DNA of 39,605 nucleotides from Alcanivoracaceae bacterium (GCA_002706085.1 PAJO01000057.1:1-39605), one strand, 5' to 3'. Shown: positions 17,522 to 27,203, numbered from the stretch's first letter. A program made the numbers and translations. Notes: a model not told the origin generated them from the letters alone.

Positions 17522-19078
17522 ATGCTTTTGCCAATTCGCCACACAGCCCTGCTGCTGACAATACTGCTATGCATGGGCTGCCATGCCCATAGCCAGTTCG
17601 ATCTCACCCACCGCCCGCACAGCGTAAGCCTTCCTGCTCCACAAACTGGCCCTCTCGCTGAAGCCAACCGTGAACTGTTGGCCGGGCACCAGGGTGAAAC
17701 GGGCCTGTACCTGCTCCGCGATGGCCTGTCCGCCTTTGTTGCCAGAGTCGCCATGATTGAAGCGGCCCGCTCTTCACTTGACCTTCAGTACTACATTTTT
17801 TCCTCCGATGTCAGCGGCAGCCTTATCATCAGCAAGCTATTGGAAGCTGCCGACCGCGGCGTCCGGGTCCGCTTGTTGGTGGATGACATTGGCACACCCA
17901 TCGACAACCCCCAGGTATCAGCACTGGCCCAGCACCCCAATATTGCCATTCGTATTTTCAATCCCGTGGCTGGCCGCGCGGGGTTCTCCCGCTCGCTGCA
18001 ACTCGCCTTTGGTTTCTCCCGCACCAACCACCGTATGCATAACAAGCTCATGCTGGCAGACCACAGTGTATTGCTCACCGGCGGCCGGAATGTGGCCGAC
18101 GAATATTTCTCCAATACCGAAGTGGATTTTCAGGATATCGATATCATTGCCATGGGGGATGTGGTTCGCGAAGGCGCGGCAAGCTTTGACCAGTACTGGA
18201 ACAGCCCGGTCTCAGTGCCGGCCAGCGACCTGCTGGACGCCGACGATTCCGACCTGAATCTGGTCGAGTTACGTGCCGTTCTTGCCGACTTACTGCACAG
18301 CCAGCGCGACAGCGAGTTCGCGTTGGCACTGGCAGACTCCATGCTCGGACAAGCCATTCTCTCCGGCGAAATTCCGCTAGCCTGGGGAGAGGCGCACTTC
18401 CACGCCGACCCGCCCTCAAAAGCCTATGCCCGTGATGACACACCGGAAGAGGATTATCTGGGCAATGTACTTCGTGACGAACTGGACAGCAGCAATGGCA
18501 GAGCCTGGTTAACTTCCGCCTATTTCATTCCGGGCGACAAGGGCGTCGATTACCTGGCCAGCCTGGTAGACCGGGGCATGGATGTACGCATCCTCACCAA
18601 CTCTCTCAGCACCACCGATGTGGCCGTCGTACACAGTGGCTACAGCCGCTATCGCCGTCCGCTGCTGGAGCAACAAATCAAGTTGTGGGAGTTGCGCTCC
18701 GAAGCCGGCCAACAGCAGCGCATCCACTGGTTCAAGGGAAGCTCGCGGGCCAGCCTGCACGCCAAGACCTTCGTGTTCGATGACGACCGCACCTTCATCG
18801 GCTCAATCAACCTGGACGGCCGCTCACTGATCCAGAACACCGAGGTCGGCCTGCTGATTCATAGCGCAGCGATCAATCAACAGCTCAGTCAGGTATTCGA
18901 AGACTGGATACAGGCGTCATCGGCGTGGCAATTGAGCCTGAACGATAAAGGCGATCTTCAGTGGAAAGCGGCCAACGGCAATCAACCAATCCGCATTGAT
19001 CACGACCCGGAGACCTCCGCATGGCAACGCTTCAAGGTCTGGAGCCTTTCGCTACTGCCCATCGAATCACAGATTTAG
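17522..19078 (+). CDS. Phospholipase D-family protein (cardiolipin synthase-like), exported
   Basis: The 518-residue protein begins with a hydrophobic signal segment ending LLCMGCHA, which may be a degenerate lipobox. It has two HKD motifs, HNKLMLAD beginning at His173 and HAKTFVFD at His413, each followed by the usual GGRN or GSINLDGRS stretch. This is the architecture of PLD-family phosphatidyltransferases and lipases of about 520 residues often found as envelope lipoproteins. It could act on phospholipids at the periplasmic face; the substrate is unknown. The gene is divergent from the Omp85-like gene. No clear ribosome site precedes the ATG. Confidence 0.88.
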   Translation: MLLPIRHTALLLTILLCMGCHAHSQFDLTHRPHSVSLPAPQTGPLAEANRELLAGHQGETGLYLLRDGLSAFVARVAMIEAARSSLDLQYYIFSSDVSGSLIISKLLEAADRGVRVRLLVDDIGTPIDNPQVSALAQHPNIAIRIFNPVAGRAGFSRSLQLAFGFSRTNHRMHNKLMLADHSVLLTGGRNVADEYFSNTEVDFQDIDIIAMGDVVREGAASFDQYWNSPVSVPASDLLDADDSDLNLVELRAVLADLLHSQRDSEFALALADSMLGQAILSGEIPLAWGEAHFHADPPSKAYARDDTPEEDYLGNVLRDELDSSNGRAWLTSAYFIPGDKGVDYLASLVDRGMDVRILTNSLSTTDVAVVHSGYSRYRRPLLEQQIKLWELRSEAGQQQRIHWFKGSSRASLHAKTFVFDDDRTFIGSINLDGRSLIQNTEVGLLIHSAAINQQLSQVFEDWIQASSAWQLSLNDKGDLQWKAANGNQPIRIDHDPETSAWQRFKVWSLSLLPIESQI

Positions 19079-19095
19079 CGTGAATAGCGGCTCGC

Positions 19096-19326
19096 TCAGC
19101 GGGCCCCGTCACTCGTCTCTGCGGTACACCAGGCCAGAAACGCCTCGGGGGTTGCCTCGAAGCCACGCTCCTCGGCCAGCTCCCAGGAACGCACGCATTC
19201 TGCTACCCGTGGACACCACTGGTATCCGCCGGAGCCCAGGCAGCCGTGCCGGTCCCGGTCACCACCCGGCGGACTGAAACAGCCCGCCAGCACACTTACC
19301 AGCAGCCACACCAGCCCGGCTTTCAT
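19096..19326 (-). CDS. Small Cys-rich lipoprotein
   Basis: I start at the ATG at 19324-19326 (MKAGLVWLLVSVLAGC), which puts a basic residue ahead of a clean lipobox LAGC; the longer frame adds ten residues without improving this. The mature part of about 60 residues has a HGCLGSGGYQWCPRVAECVR motif, with paired cysteines for disulphides, seen in small periplasmic proteins with unknown role. It ends close to the stop of the PLD gene and is convergent with it. Confidence 0.7.
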   Translation of the reverse strand: MKAGLVWLLVSVLAGCFSPPGGDRDRHGCLGSGGYQWCPRVAECVRSWELAEERGFEATPEAFLAWCTAETSDGAR

Positions 19327-19523
19327 TCGGTTTATCCCTTGCACCCGCCACCTCATTCACTTTGATCCAGTCTTTGACCTGACCTGTCCCCGCGTCCTGA
19401 TGGTCAGCACACTGCCCAGCCAACCGACAGACGCATTATCATCGTACCCCTTTCCCGATTAGAATGGGCGGCTCGCCGGCGCGGCGCCCCGCCCCGGCAC
19501 CCGGTTTCATCAACGGATACTGC

Positions 19524-20288
19524 ATGCAACGGACGCACACCGCCCCACAATCCGCTCCCGCCAGCCGCCTGGTCCAGCTTCTGCAGAGCCTGGACAGCAA
19601 AGCCGTGCGCGCAGGCCATGGTGACTTCGCCGAGCGGCTGGGGCGACTGTTCGACCTGTCCGATGCCATCTCGCTGGACGGCGCCACCCGGCATACCCCA
19701 TCCGGGCCTTTCACCGCCAACGATGACCTGCCCGAACAACTGCAGGCCGACCTGCTGCGAACCCGTCGTGCACTGCTCGACTATATCGGCCGCAGCTTCG
19801 CGGGCGAAAAGGCGGCATCCATTGTTGCCCTGCCGCCCCTGCGCGAGGATGCCGGGGCCGAAAAGCGCCCCAGCTTCGGCGCCTACGAGCGGTTTTATCA
19901 GGCACACCAGCGACAACTGATTGCCGGGCTCACCAATCTGCGACTACGCTGCCGGCGCCTACTCGCCGGACACAGTGAGCCCCTGGCGCATCTGGCTGAA
20001 ATCGATGCGGTCATGGAAAGCAGCCTGACCGCCTGGGCGCGCCAGGGCTTCGCGGCCCTTTCCGGTGTGCTGGAGCAGCGCTACCGCCTGCTCTGGCAAC
20101 AACGGGACCCCTTCCACACCCCCGCGGACTGGCTTGGCCCCCATGGCTGGCTGACCCAGTTCCGCCGGGAATTGAAAATGCTGTTACTGGCCGAGCTGGA
20201 CGCTCGACAGGAACCGGTGCTCGGCCTGCTGGCCGCCGCCCGCGACGCCTGCCCGGCCAGTGTGAACGAGGAAAGCCCCACCCCATGA
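19524..20288 (+). CDS. DUF3348 protein, first gene of a motor-like operon
   Basis: I chose the ATG at 19524 (MQRTHTAPQSAPASRLVQLL); the longer frame runs through a Pro/Ala stretch upstream. The 254-residue product matches DUF3348: SRLVQLLQSLDS near the N-terminus, FAERLGRLFDLSDAISL, and YERFYQAHQRQLIAGLTNLR in the middle. It is soluble, helical and of unknown function. Its stop overlaps the next start by 4 bases (ATGA), so it is probably made together with the DUF802 membrane protein and could be a cytoplasmic partner of it. Confidence 0.82.
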   Translation: MQRTHTAPQSAPASRLVQLLQSLDSKAVRAGHGDFAERLGRLFDLSDAISLDGATRHTPSGPFTANDDLPEQLQADLLRTRRALLDYIGRSFAGEKAASIVALPPLREDAGAEKRPSFGAYERFYQAHQRQLIAGLTNLRLRCRRLLAGHSEPLAHLAEIDAVMESSLTAWARQGFAALSGVLEQRYRLLWQQRDPFHTPADWLGPHGWLTQFRRELKMLLLAELDARQEPVLGLLAAARDACPASVNEESPTP

Positions 20289-22498
20289 AACGCTTTTTGT
20301 TTGCCGTTCCCTTTGTGATCGGCGCCATCGCTGTCGTGTGGATTGCTGCCACCTTTATGCGTCACCCGGTCGCTCTGGCCGTGACCCTGATCATTGCCGC
20401 CGTCTATGCCATGGGCTTTGCCGAGTTGTTGCGATTCCGCCGCAATACCACCCGGCTGGACCAGCGCCTGGACGACTTGCCCGACAGTCGCGACAGCCTG
20501 CGCCACTGGCTGCAAAGCCTGCCGGCGTCCCTGCGTCATGCCGTGCAACGGCGCATTGATGGCCACCCCGCGCCTCTGCCCGGGCCAGTACTGACCCCCT
20601 ACCTCACCGGGTTGCTGGTGATGCTGGGGCTGCTCGGCACCTTCGTGGGCATGATCGTTACCCTGCAGGGTGCCGCCACAGCGCTGGACGGCAGCAGCGA
20701 GCTGAGCGCCATCCGCAGCGCCCTGTCCGCCCCGATCGCCGGCCTGAGCCTGGCCTTTGGCACCTCCATTGCCGGGGTCGCGGCCTCCGCCATGCTTGGC
20801 CTGACCGCCACCCTGTGCCGTCGCGACCGGCTGCTGGTCTCGCGCAAGCTCGACAGCCTTACCGATACCACCCTGCACGCCTTCTCGCTGGATCATCAGC
20901 GCGAAGCCGCCTATCAGGCGCTGCATCAGCAAGCCGAATCCTTCCCGGCGCTGGTGAACGCCCTGCAAGGGCTGGCCGGGCGCATGGAACAACTGGGTAC
21001 TGGCCTGAGTGACTCCCTGACCGGTAACCAGCAACAGTTCCACGCCAACCTGGAAGAGCAGTACCGACAACTGGCCCAGTCCGTGGGCGACTCCCTCAAA
21101 AACCCCCTGGCCGACAGCAGCCGCCTGGCAGTGGAAAATCTCCAGCCGCTCATGGAGCAATCCCTCGCCAGCCTTAGCCAGCAAGTGGAAGGGACCCATC
21201 AGCGCCTGACAGAACTGACCCAAACCCAGCTTGGCGAACTGACCCGCCAGTTCCGCGATACCACTGAAGCCGCCGCCCAGCACTGGCAGCAAGGGCTCGA
21301 TGCCCACCAGCAAACCAGCGCCCGACTGGTGACAGACATCAGCACCTCTCTGGCCGAGCACCGCGACCGTTTCCGCGATAACAGTGACGCCCTGCTCGGC
21401 GCCCTGCGCGATAGTCAGCAACAGCTGGCCAACAGCAGCGCCAGCACCCTGGAAGCCGTGGCCGATCGCTTCCAGAGCGCCAGCGAGCAAAGTCTGCATC
21501 AGTGGCAACAACAGCAAGACGAGCAACAACAGGTTGCCCGCCAGCTGCTGGAACAGACCCGCGAGCAACAACAACAACTGGCCGGTGAACAGCAGCAGCA
21601 GCTGACGCGCATCACCGACCAGTTCCAGCACAGCGTGCAGCAGGCCGCGGAGCAATGGCAGCAGCACGGCGAACAGCAACAAGCCAGCGGCAGTGCCCTG
21701 ATCGGCGAGCTGCGAGAGACCCTGCAGCAGCACCAGCAGCATTTCCAGCAAGGCACCACCACCCTGCTGCAAGGGCAGCGCGAAGGGCTTGATCAACTGG
21801 TGGCGGGTATTCGCGACGAATTGCAGGCCCTGCGCGATGCCGAGGCCCAACGGGCCGGCGCAGCCAGCGACCGCCTGGCCACCCTGGAAGCCACCGTCAG
21901 CGAGCACCTCGCCCGTCTTGGTACGGCCCTTGAAGCCCCCATGACGCGCCTGATCGAAACCGCATCGGAAACCCCCAAGGCTGCCGCCGAGGTCATCAGC
22001 CGCCTGCGCGAAGAAATGACCCGCAGCAGCGAGCGGGACAACGAGCTACTCGACGAGCGCCGCCGCATCATGGAAGAGCTGGACACCCTGCTCAGCAACC
22101 AACGCGACACTGCCGGCGCTCAACGCGATGCCATTGAAACCCTGATCACCCGCGCCAGCGACACCCTGGCCCAGGTGGGCGACACCTTCACCCGTCAGGT
22201 CAGCGAACAGAGCGAACGCCTCAACGAGGTAGCGGGCGATGTCACCGGCAGCGCCGCAGAAGTAGCCAGCCTCAGCGAGGCCTTTGCCACCGCCGTACAG
22301 CTGTTCAGCGACAGCAACGACAAGTTGCTGGATAACCTGCAGCAAGTGGAAGCCGCACTGGAGAAATCCGCCGCCCGGGCTGACGAGCAGCTGGGCTACT
22401 ACGTGGAGCAGGCCCGTGAAGTGATCGAACTGAGCATGGCGTCCCAGAAAGAGGTCATCGAGGCGCTCGGCGCCCTGTCCTCCGCCGAGGCCAGCTGA
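20285..22498 (+). CDS. DUF802 protein: MotA/ExbB-like membrane domain with a long coiled-coil tail
   Basis: The 737-residue product starts with two membrane segments (residues 1-50). A proton-channel-type pair follows at about 105-180: LTGLLVMLGLLGTFVGMIVT, then IAGLSLAFGTSIAGVAASAM. This is the TolQ/ExbB/MotA fold. The remaining roughly 540 residues are a Gln-, Glu- and Ala-rich coiled coil, without membrane segments, expected in the cytoplasm. The layout strongly resembles ZorA of the Zorya anti-phage system. The next gene encodes a MotB/ZorB-like partner. Codon bias in the Q-rich tail (CAG/CAA) creates a long antisense frame that is not a gene. Confidence 0.85.
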   Translation: MKRFLFAVPFVIGAIAVVWIAATFMRHPVALAVTLIIAAVYAMGFAELLRFRRNTTRLDQRLDDLPDSRDSLRHWLQSLPASLRHAVQRRIDGHPAPLPGPVLTPYLTGLLVMLGLLGTFVGMIVTLQGAATALDGSSELSAIRSALSAPIAGLSLAFGTSIAGVAASAMLGLTATLCRRDRLLVSRKLDSLTDTTLHAFSLDHQREAAYQALHQQAESFPALVNALQGLAGRMEQLGTGLSDSLTGNQQQFHANLEEQYRQLAQSVGDSLKNPLADSSRLAVENLQPLMEQSLASLSQQVEGTHQRLTELTQTQLGELTRQFRDTTEAAAQHWQQGLDAHQQTSARLVTDISTSLAEHRDRFRDNSDALLGALRDSQQQLANSSASTLEAVADRFQSASEQSLHQWQQQQDEQQQVARQLLEQTREQQQQLAGEQQQQLTRITDQFQHSVQQAAEQWQQHGEQQQASGSALIGELRETLQQHQQHFQQGTTTLLQGQREGLDQLVAGIRDELQALRDAEAQRAGAASDRLATLEATVSEHLARLGTALEAPMTRLIETASETPKAAAEVISRLREEMTRSSERDNELLDERRRIMEELDTLLSNQRDTAGAQRDAIETLITRASDTLAQVGDTFTRQVSEQSERLNEVAGDVTGSAAEVASLSEAFATAVQLFSDSNDKLLDNLQQVEAALEKSAARADEQLGYYVEQAREVIELSMASQKEVIEALGALSSAEAS

Positions 22499-23148
22499 TG
22501 GACGAGTTGCACGACAACGACGCCCAGGCCTCCCCGGTATGGGCCATCTTTTCCGACCTGATGGCGGCGCTGGTGGGCATCCTGGTGCTGGTGCTGGTGT
22601 GGGTCATCGGCATTCAGCTGGAACTCAGCCAGTCACTGGAACAGGAGAAAGCCAAGCGGCTGGCCGAAGAACAGCGCCGCCTGGCGCTGGAGCAGGCCCT
22701 GGCGGATCCGCTGGCGAGCGGCCGGGTTACCTTTGAAGATGGCCGTATCGGCATCAGTGGCAGCGTACTGTTCCAGCTCAACTCCGATCAGCTGCAAGCC
22801 GAGGGCGTCGCCCTGTTGCAGGACCTGGTCAAACCGCTGCAGGTGTACCTCAGTCAGCAAAACCAGATGTTGATGGTCAGTGGCTTCACCGACGACCTGC
22901 CTATTCAGCGCGGCAACCGGCGTTACGAAGATAACTGGGGGTTATCCGCCCAGCGTGCCTTGACCGTGACCCGCACCCTGATCGACCAGGGCATGCCCGC
23001 CGACCAGGTGTTTGCCGCGGCCTTCGGCCCGCATCAACCTGTTGCCCCCAATGACAGCAACGCCCACCGGGCCAAGAATCGACGGGTGGAGCTGACCACC
23101 GTGCCGCGCCGCAAAACCGACCCGGCAAACGGGGACAACGATGGTTGA
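22498..23148 (+). CDS. OmpA/MotB-like protein with one membrane segment (ZorB-like)
   Basis: The 216-residue protein has one N-terminal membrane segment, WAIFSDLMAALVGILVLVLV, with an Asp at position 20 where MotB and ZorB carry the ion-binding Asp. A short helix and a C-terminal OmpA peptidoglycan-binding domain follow (VSGFTDDLP, then YEDNWGLSAQRALTVTRTLI and NRRVEL). It therefore looks like the stator rod anchored to peptidoglycan. Its ATG overlaps the DUF802 stop (TGATG), and its end overlaps the DUF2894 start by 8 bases. Confidence 0.88.
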   Translation: MDELHDNDAQASPVWAIFSDLMAALVGILVLVLVWVIGIQLELSQSLEQEKAKRLAEEQRRLALEQALADPLASGRVTFEDGRIGISGSVLFQLNSDQLQAEGVALLQDLVKPLQVYLSQQNQMLMVSGFTDDLPIQRGNRRYEDNWGLSAQRALTVTRTLIDQGMPADQVFAAAFGPHQPVAPNDSNAHRAKNRRVELTTVPRRKTDPANGDNDG

Positions 23149-23821
23149 TACGGCAACGCTGCAGGCCCTGCTCGACCACATTGCCCAGTGGCAGGAGAAC
23201 GGTGCAGATCACTTCGACCCGGTGCGCTTTCGCTTTGTGCAGCGTCAGGGCGAACGCCTGCAGCAACAACGCCATTGCAGTGCTGCCAGCCTGGCCCGGC
23301 TGTCGGCAGCGGTGAGCGAGTATCAGCAACGACTGGACGCCGCTACCCGGGAAGCGGAAACCTGTGCAGACCGCCCGCCGGCATCGCCACAGGCGCTTCG
23401 CCATTGGCTGCGCCAACAACGTCGCCCGGATACCCGCACCCCGTTGGCCGCCCTGCGCGAACACTACAGCCAACCGGAAGCAGACAGTGGCCACCCCCGT
23501 GACCCTCTCACCGCGCTGTTACACGCTCAGGAAAGTGATCTGCTGGACGACAGCCCCGAGCCCACCCAGGCCCACACGCCCCCGCGGGAACTGAAAGCCC
23601 TCACCCGTGCCCGCCGGGGCCAGCAACAACAGCGCAAGCGCCAACGCATTGACCTGGCCCTGACCCAGACGCCCAGCGACGCCGGCCCACTCAATTCCCA
23701 TCGCCTGGTCACCAGCGCCATTCGCACCCTGCAGACCCTCTCACCGGCCTACCTGGAGCATTTCGTCAATTACGTGGAAACCCTGATGGTGCTGGAAAAG
23801 GCCGGCAAGAAACGCAGCTAG
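23141..23821 (+). CDS. DUF2894 protein, last gene of the motor-like operon
   Basis: The 226-residue product matches DUF2894 (ATLQALLDHIAQWQENGADHF at the start; SHRLVTSAIRTLQTLSPAYLEHFVNYVETL near the end, split here as the motif LSPAYLEHFVNYVE). It is soluble, with a basic Gln-rich middle (RARRGQQQQRKRQRIDLAL). Function unknown. DUF3348, DUF802, OmpA and DUF2894 genes form a conserved cluster, which I know from general genome annotation and not from any biochemical work. It could be a cytoplasmic effector or assembly factor. Confidence 0.82.
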   Translation: MVDTATLQALLDHIAQWQENGADHFDPVRFRFVQRQGERLQQQRHCSAASLARLSAAVSEYQQRLDAATREAETCADRPPASPQALRHWLRQQRRPDTRTPLAALREHYSQPEADSGHPRDPLTALLHAQESDLLDDSPEPTQAHTPPRELKALTRARRGQQQQRKRQRIDLALTQTPSDAGPLNSHRLVTSAIRTLQTLSPAYLEHFVNYVETLMVLEKAGKKRS

Positions 23822-24155
23822 GGAACCCTTTCACCTGCCAGCGCAGCAAACACTACCGCCAGCAGGCTGGCTCCCACATCCCCCCCCCACTATCAATCCA
23901 CTGTAGGAGCTATGCTTGCATAGCGATAACGAGCGTCAGCGAGGCAGGCACTCAGGCCCGGCGGCTTGCTTGCAGTGGGAAAGTCTAGTGTGCAGCAACA
24001 CTTGCCAGCGAGTGAGCCTGCCCCCCCTGTAGACACCCACAGGCGGAGCAATAAGAGTGGGAGCGGTCGTCCGACCGCGATGGCCTTGCCCGGCTTTTAT
24101 TCGCGGTGGAACCACCGCTCCCACATTGGATGGCGGCAGTTGCTGAGGCGCAGAC
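23822..24155. repeat. REP-like palindromes in a 334-base gap
   Basis: No gene is seen here. There is a hairpin GCTATGCTTGCATAGC at 23909-23924 preceded by TGTAGGA. A pair of inverted REP-like units lies at 24057-24124: the outer arms GTGGGAGCGG and CCGCTCCCAC are exact complements, and each unit has its own stem (GCGGTCG/CGACCGC and GCGGTGG/CCACCGC). This is a BIME-like unit of the kind spread by RAYT transposases. No RAYT gene is in the window. Confidence 0.7.
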
Positions 24156-24962
24156 TTACTCCTCTGCCAGGCCAGCAATATAATCCTCAAACACGAGATC
24201 CAGCCCTTCTCCCAGGCCGACCTTGATCGCCTCGTTGAACTGTCTGGCCGACGGCGTAGACAGAAAATCCAGATAGCTTTCCAGCTTGTCGGCTTCCAGT
24301 TCCCGGTACGTATGGGCAAAAGACAGCATCACCGTCTTGCGAGTCTGCTCGGTAAGCAGCGCCCTGCGTTGCTCGAAGAACGCCTCCACATCCGAGGTAT
24401 CCACGGGCTGATCCGGGTTGTGTAACTTACGCACCTGAGTCTGAGCGGCAATCAACATGCGCTTTTGCAACGCCATGTTGTAATCCGTCAGGTGGAGCAA
24501 GGCATCAAACTGCGCCGCTTTTTCCATCATCGGCTCATTCGACAACAAGGCAGTGGCATTCTGCATCATGGCCTGGCGCGACGCCGGGGAGGACGCCTGC
24601 ACTTCCATCTCTGTAATACGCTTGCCCAATGGCGACTGGAACCACAGCAGCAGGGTTTCCAGCTGGTCGTCTTGCACCGCCGCCGACACTGCCTCGAACA
24701 CCTGCTGGTAAATCACTTCAGGCAAAAACGATTCCTTCGCCACATGAAGCATCACCTCGCCGCGCTCGGCATCCACATCCTGGGCCGACTGCTGCGCCTG
24801 CTCCAGACCGGCAATCACCGAGTCGGTAAGGCCAGTAATCTGCCCCTCAGCCCCCGCCAGATTCAACAGCCTCGCGATCTTGTCATTGCGCTCATCTGCC
24901 AGCGCATGGCCAGCCAGCAGTGCCAGCATCAGCCCCCATACCCAAAACCACGGTTGTTTCAT
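24156..24962 (-). CDS. DUF2059 family periplasmic protein
   Basis: The 268-residue protein has a cleavable signal peptide (MKQPWFWVWGLMLALLAGHA, cleaved after ALA at about 22) and a helical mature domain that includes the DUF2059-like region (QVFEAVSAAVQDDQLETLLL, then FQSPLGKRITEME). The SPLGKRITE stretch is the family hallmark. It is periplasmic, with unknown function. A second similar helical segment lies near the C-terminus (LESYLDFLSTPSARQFNEAI), so the protein may contain two divergent repeats. It lies 54 bases after the transporter gene on the same strand. Confidence 0.8.
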   Translation of the reverse strand: MKQPWFWVWGLMLALLAGHALADERNDKIARLLNLAGAEGQITGLTDSVIAGLEQAQQSAQDVDAERGEVMLHVAKESFLPEVIYQQVFEAVSAAVQDDQLETLLLWFQSPLGKRITEMEVQASSPASRQAMMQNATALLSNEPMMEKAAQFDALLHLTDYNMALQKRMLIAAQTQVRKLHNPDQPVDTSDVEAFFEQRRALLTEQTRKTVMLSFAHTYRELEADKLESYLDFLSTPSARQFNEAIKVGLGEGLDLVFEDYIAGLAEE

Positions 24963-25016
24963 TTTTGCCCTTTATGTAAGTGAGTTAAACATTGATGCGG
25001 CGTTTCGAAAGGCGAT

Positions 25017-27062
25017 CTATGGGTCGCCCGGTTTGTCCGTGGCAGGATGCAGCAAGTCATCGTGCTCTGCCATCTCCCAGGGCAACTTGCCAGGGGTACT
25101 GTCCAGGAAGTGCAGGTAGTTACCAAACTGATCCAGCACATCCTGAATGATGTCGTTGCCATCATAGCCATACACATCATAGGAACGACCACCCCGGCGC
25201 AGGAACACCTCGGCCCGACAGTATTCCTTTTCCGATTCCGGCCCGGCCTTGCCCGCATAGGCAAACTCGGGGATCGGGTTGGTAATCAGGCGAATGTCAT
25301 AAATGAAGCCCACATGGCCATCGCGATTGACGACCAGCTCAGCGCGCACCAGGGATTCATCAAACTCTACCCCGGCATCCCAACCGGCCTTGCGCAATTC
25401 GTCCACCACCTCTTTCAGGCTTTCCATGGCGGTGCCGCGAATAAAGGTTTCGACTTCGTCACGAGTCGGGTAGCGAATCATGGCGGTCAAACGATGGCGC
25501 CATTGAGAGCCCGTCATATTCCGCATAGTGGCCATATGAGCCTGCAAGCTGACTTCCCGATGCTTCTCGATCACCAGCGCACGCCACATCCCCACTGCCG
25601 CCAGAATGATCACCACTGCAAACGGCAGTGCACTGACAATGGTCATGGTCTGCAGCGCACTCAACCCGCCCGCCAGCAACAGCACCGACGCAATCACCCC
25701 TTCCAGGGACGCCCAGAAAATCCGCTGCCAGGCAGGCGTTTGCAGCACACCACCCGACGCCAGTGAATCCACCACCAGCGAGCCAGAATCCGACGACGTG
25801 ACAAAGAAGGTGATGATCAACAACACCGCCAGGAAAGAAATAAACGTAGACCAGGGAAGCAGATCAAACATCTGGAACAAGGCCACAGCCTTGTCTGCCT
25901 GTACCTCTTCCACCAGCACCGTCACACCCTGGTTCATGATCATGTTGAGGGCGGTATCGCCAAAGACCGAGAACCACAAGAACGTGAAAATGGTCGGGAC
26001 CAGCATGACCCCCACCACAAACTGGCGAATGGTGCGACCACGGCTGATCTTGGCAATAAACAAGCCGACAAAAGGCGCCCAGGCGATGGTCCAGCTGAAA
26101 ATAAACAGGGTCCAGTTACCAATCCAGTCGCTGTGGGTGTAGGCCTGCAGATTGAATGTCCGCTCGACAATATTGCTCAGGTAACTGCCGGTGTTCTGTA
26201 CAAAGCTTTCCAGGATATGAATCGTCGGCCCCACCACGAACACAAACGACATCAGGGCAATCGCCAGTACCATGTTCAGAATCGACAGGCGCTTCCCGCC
26301 CTTGTCCATGCCAGCCACGACTGACGCGGTGGCAGCCAGGGTAACCAGGGCGATCGCGGTAATTTGCACCCAGGTGGCCACCGGCACATTCCATAAATAA
26401 TTCAGCCCGGCATTGATCTGCGCCGCAGACAACCCGAGGGTGGTGGCAATCCCGAACATGGTGCCAAGAATGGCGAACACATCGATGGCATGGCCTATGG
26501 GCCCATGAATCTTGTCCCCGATCAGCGGATAAAAGGCCGAACGCATGGACAGGGGCAAGCCGTGACGGAAGGCAAAATACGCCATCACCAGCCCTACCAG
26601 GCCGTAGATCGCCCAGATATGAAACCCCCAGTGGAAGAAGGCAATCTGCATGGCCTGTTTGGCGGCATCCACGGTTTCCGGGGCGCCCACCGGCGGCTCG
26701 GCGTAATGCAGCACCGGTTCAGCAACGCCAAAGAACAGCAATGCAATGCCGTAACCGGCAGAGAACAGCATGGCGAACCATTCAGGAAAGGAGTACTCGG
26801 GCTCACAATGATCCGGCCCCAGCTTGATATTGCCCCAGGAGGTCAACGCAATACCGACGATAAAGATGAAAAACAGCGCCACCACCAGCATGTAGAACCA
26901 GCCAAACGTTTCTGTGATCCAGCTTTGCGCCTGCTGGAACAGCTCGCCGGCCGCTTCCGGGTCGGTAATGGTACCGATGATCAGCAGCAGCGAAACAATC
27001 ACCGCCGGCAGGAATACCGGGACCAGAATTGTGGAGTTTCGCATTATTCCCTTCTCAGCCAT
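25017..27062 (-). CDS. BCCT family transporter (BetT-like, choline/betaine type)
   Basis: This 681-residue protein has about 12 membrane segments and the BCCT signature NWTLFIFSWTIAWAPFVGLF. There is also HWGFHIWAIYGLVGLVMAYF in the central part, and a hydrophilic C-terminal tail of about 150 residues. The tail is a feature of BetT choline transporters, in which it senses osmotic state. BCCT carriers take up choline, glycine betaine or carnitine with H+ or Na+. The ATG at 27060-27062 has an AGGGA site. No betA, betB or betI gene is in the window, so the substrate is not fixed. Confidence 0.9.
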   Translation of the reverse strand: MAEKGIMRNSTILVPVFLPAVIVSLLLIIGTITDPEAAGELFQQAQSWITETFGWFYMLVVALFFIFIVGIALTSWGNIKLGPDHCEPEYSFPEWFAMLFSAGYGIALLFFGVAEPVLHYAEPPVGAPETVDAAKQAMQIAFFHWGFHIWAIYGLVGLVMAYFAFRHGLPLSMRSAFYPLIGDKIHGPIGHAIDVFAILGTMFGIATTLGLSAAQINAGLNYLWNVPVATWVQITAIALVTLAATASVVAGMDKGGKRLSILNMVLAIALMSFVFVVGPTIHILESFVQNTGSYLSNIVERTFNLQAYTHSDWIGNWTLFIFSWTIAWAPFVGLFIAKISRGRTIRQFVVGVMLVPTIFTFLWFSVFGDTALNMIMNQGVTVLVEEVQADKAVALFQMFDLLPWSTFISFLAVLLIITFFVTSSDSGSLVVDSLASGGVLQTPAWQRIFWASLEGVIASVLLLAGGLSALQTMTIVSALPFAVVIILAAVGMWRALVIEKHREVSLQAHMATMRNMTGSQWRHRLTAMIRYPTRDEVETFIRGTAMESLKEVVDELRKAGWDAGVEFDESLVRAELVVNRDGHVGFIYDIRLITNPIPEFAYAGKAGPESEKEYCRAEVFLRRGGRSYDVYGYDGNDIIQDVLDQFGNYLHFLDSTPGKLPWEMAEHDDLLHPATDKPGDP

Positions 27063-27203
27063 CTCTCTTCCCTGTGTTGTTCATGAATGAAAGACCATGC
27101 TCGTTTCTACCCTATAGAGTTTTTTTCGAGGCTACTACCGGCCTTAACAGGATTTCATGCTTCCCGTGTTTATGCTTGAATCAGCCTCTGGGGAAAAAGG
27201 AGA

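Noticed and set aside
20081-21907. 608-residue open frame on the minus strand inside the DUF802 gene
   Set aside because: It is very rich in Leu, Gln and Gly because it is antisense to the Gln-rich coiled coil, has no recognisable domain, and the plus strand gene is supported by family features and operon overlaps.
19524-23821. Canonical Zorya defence system
   Set aside because: The ZorA/ZorB-like pair is present, but no ZorC, ZorD or ZorE-like nuclease or helicase is encoded, and DUF3348/DUF2894 are not known Zorya parts.
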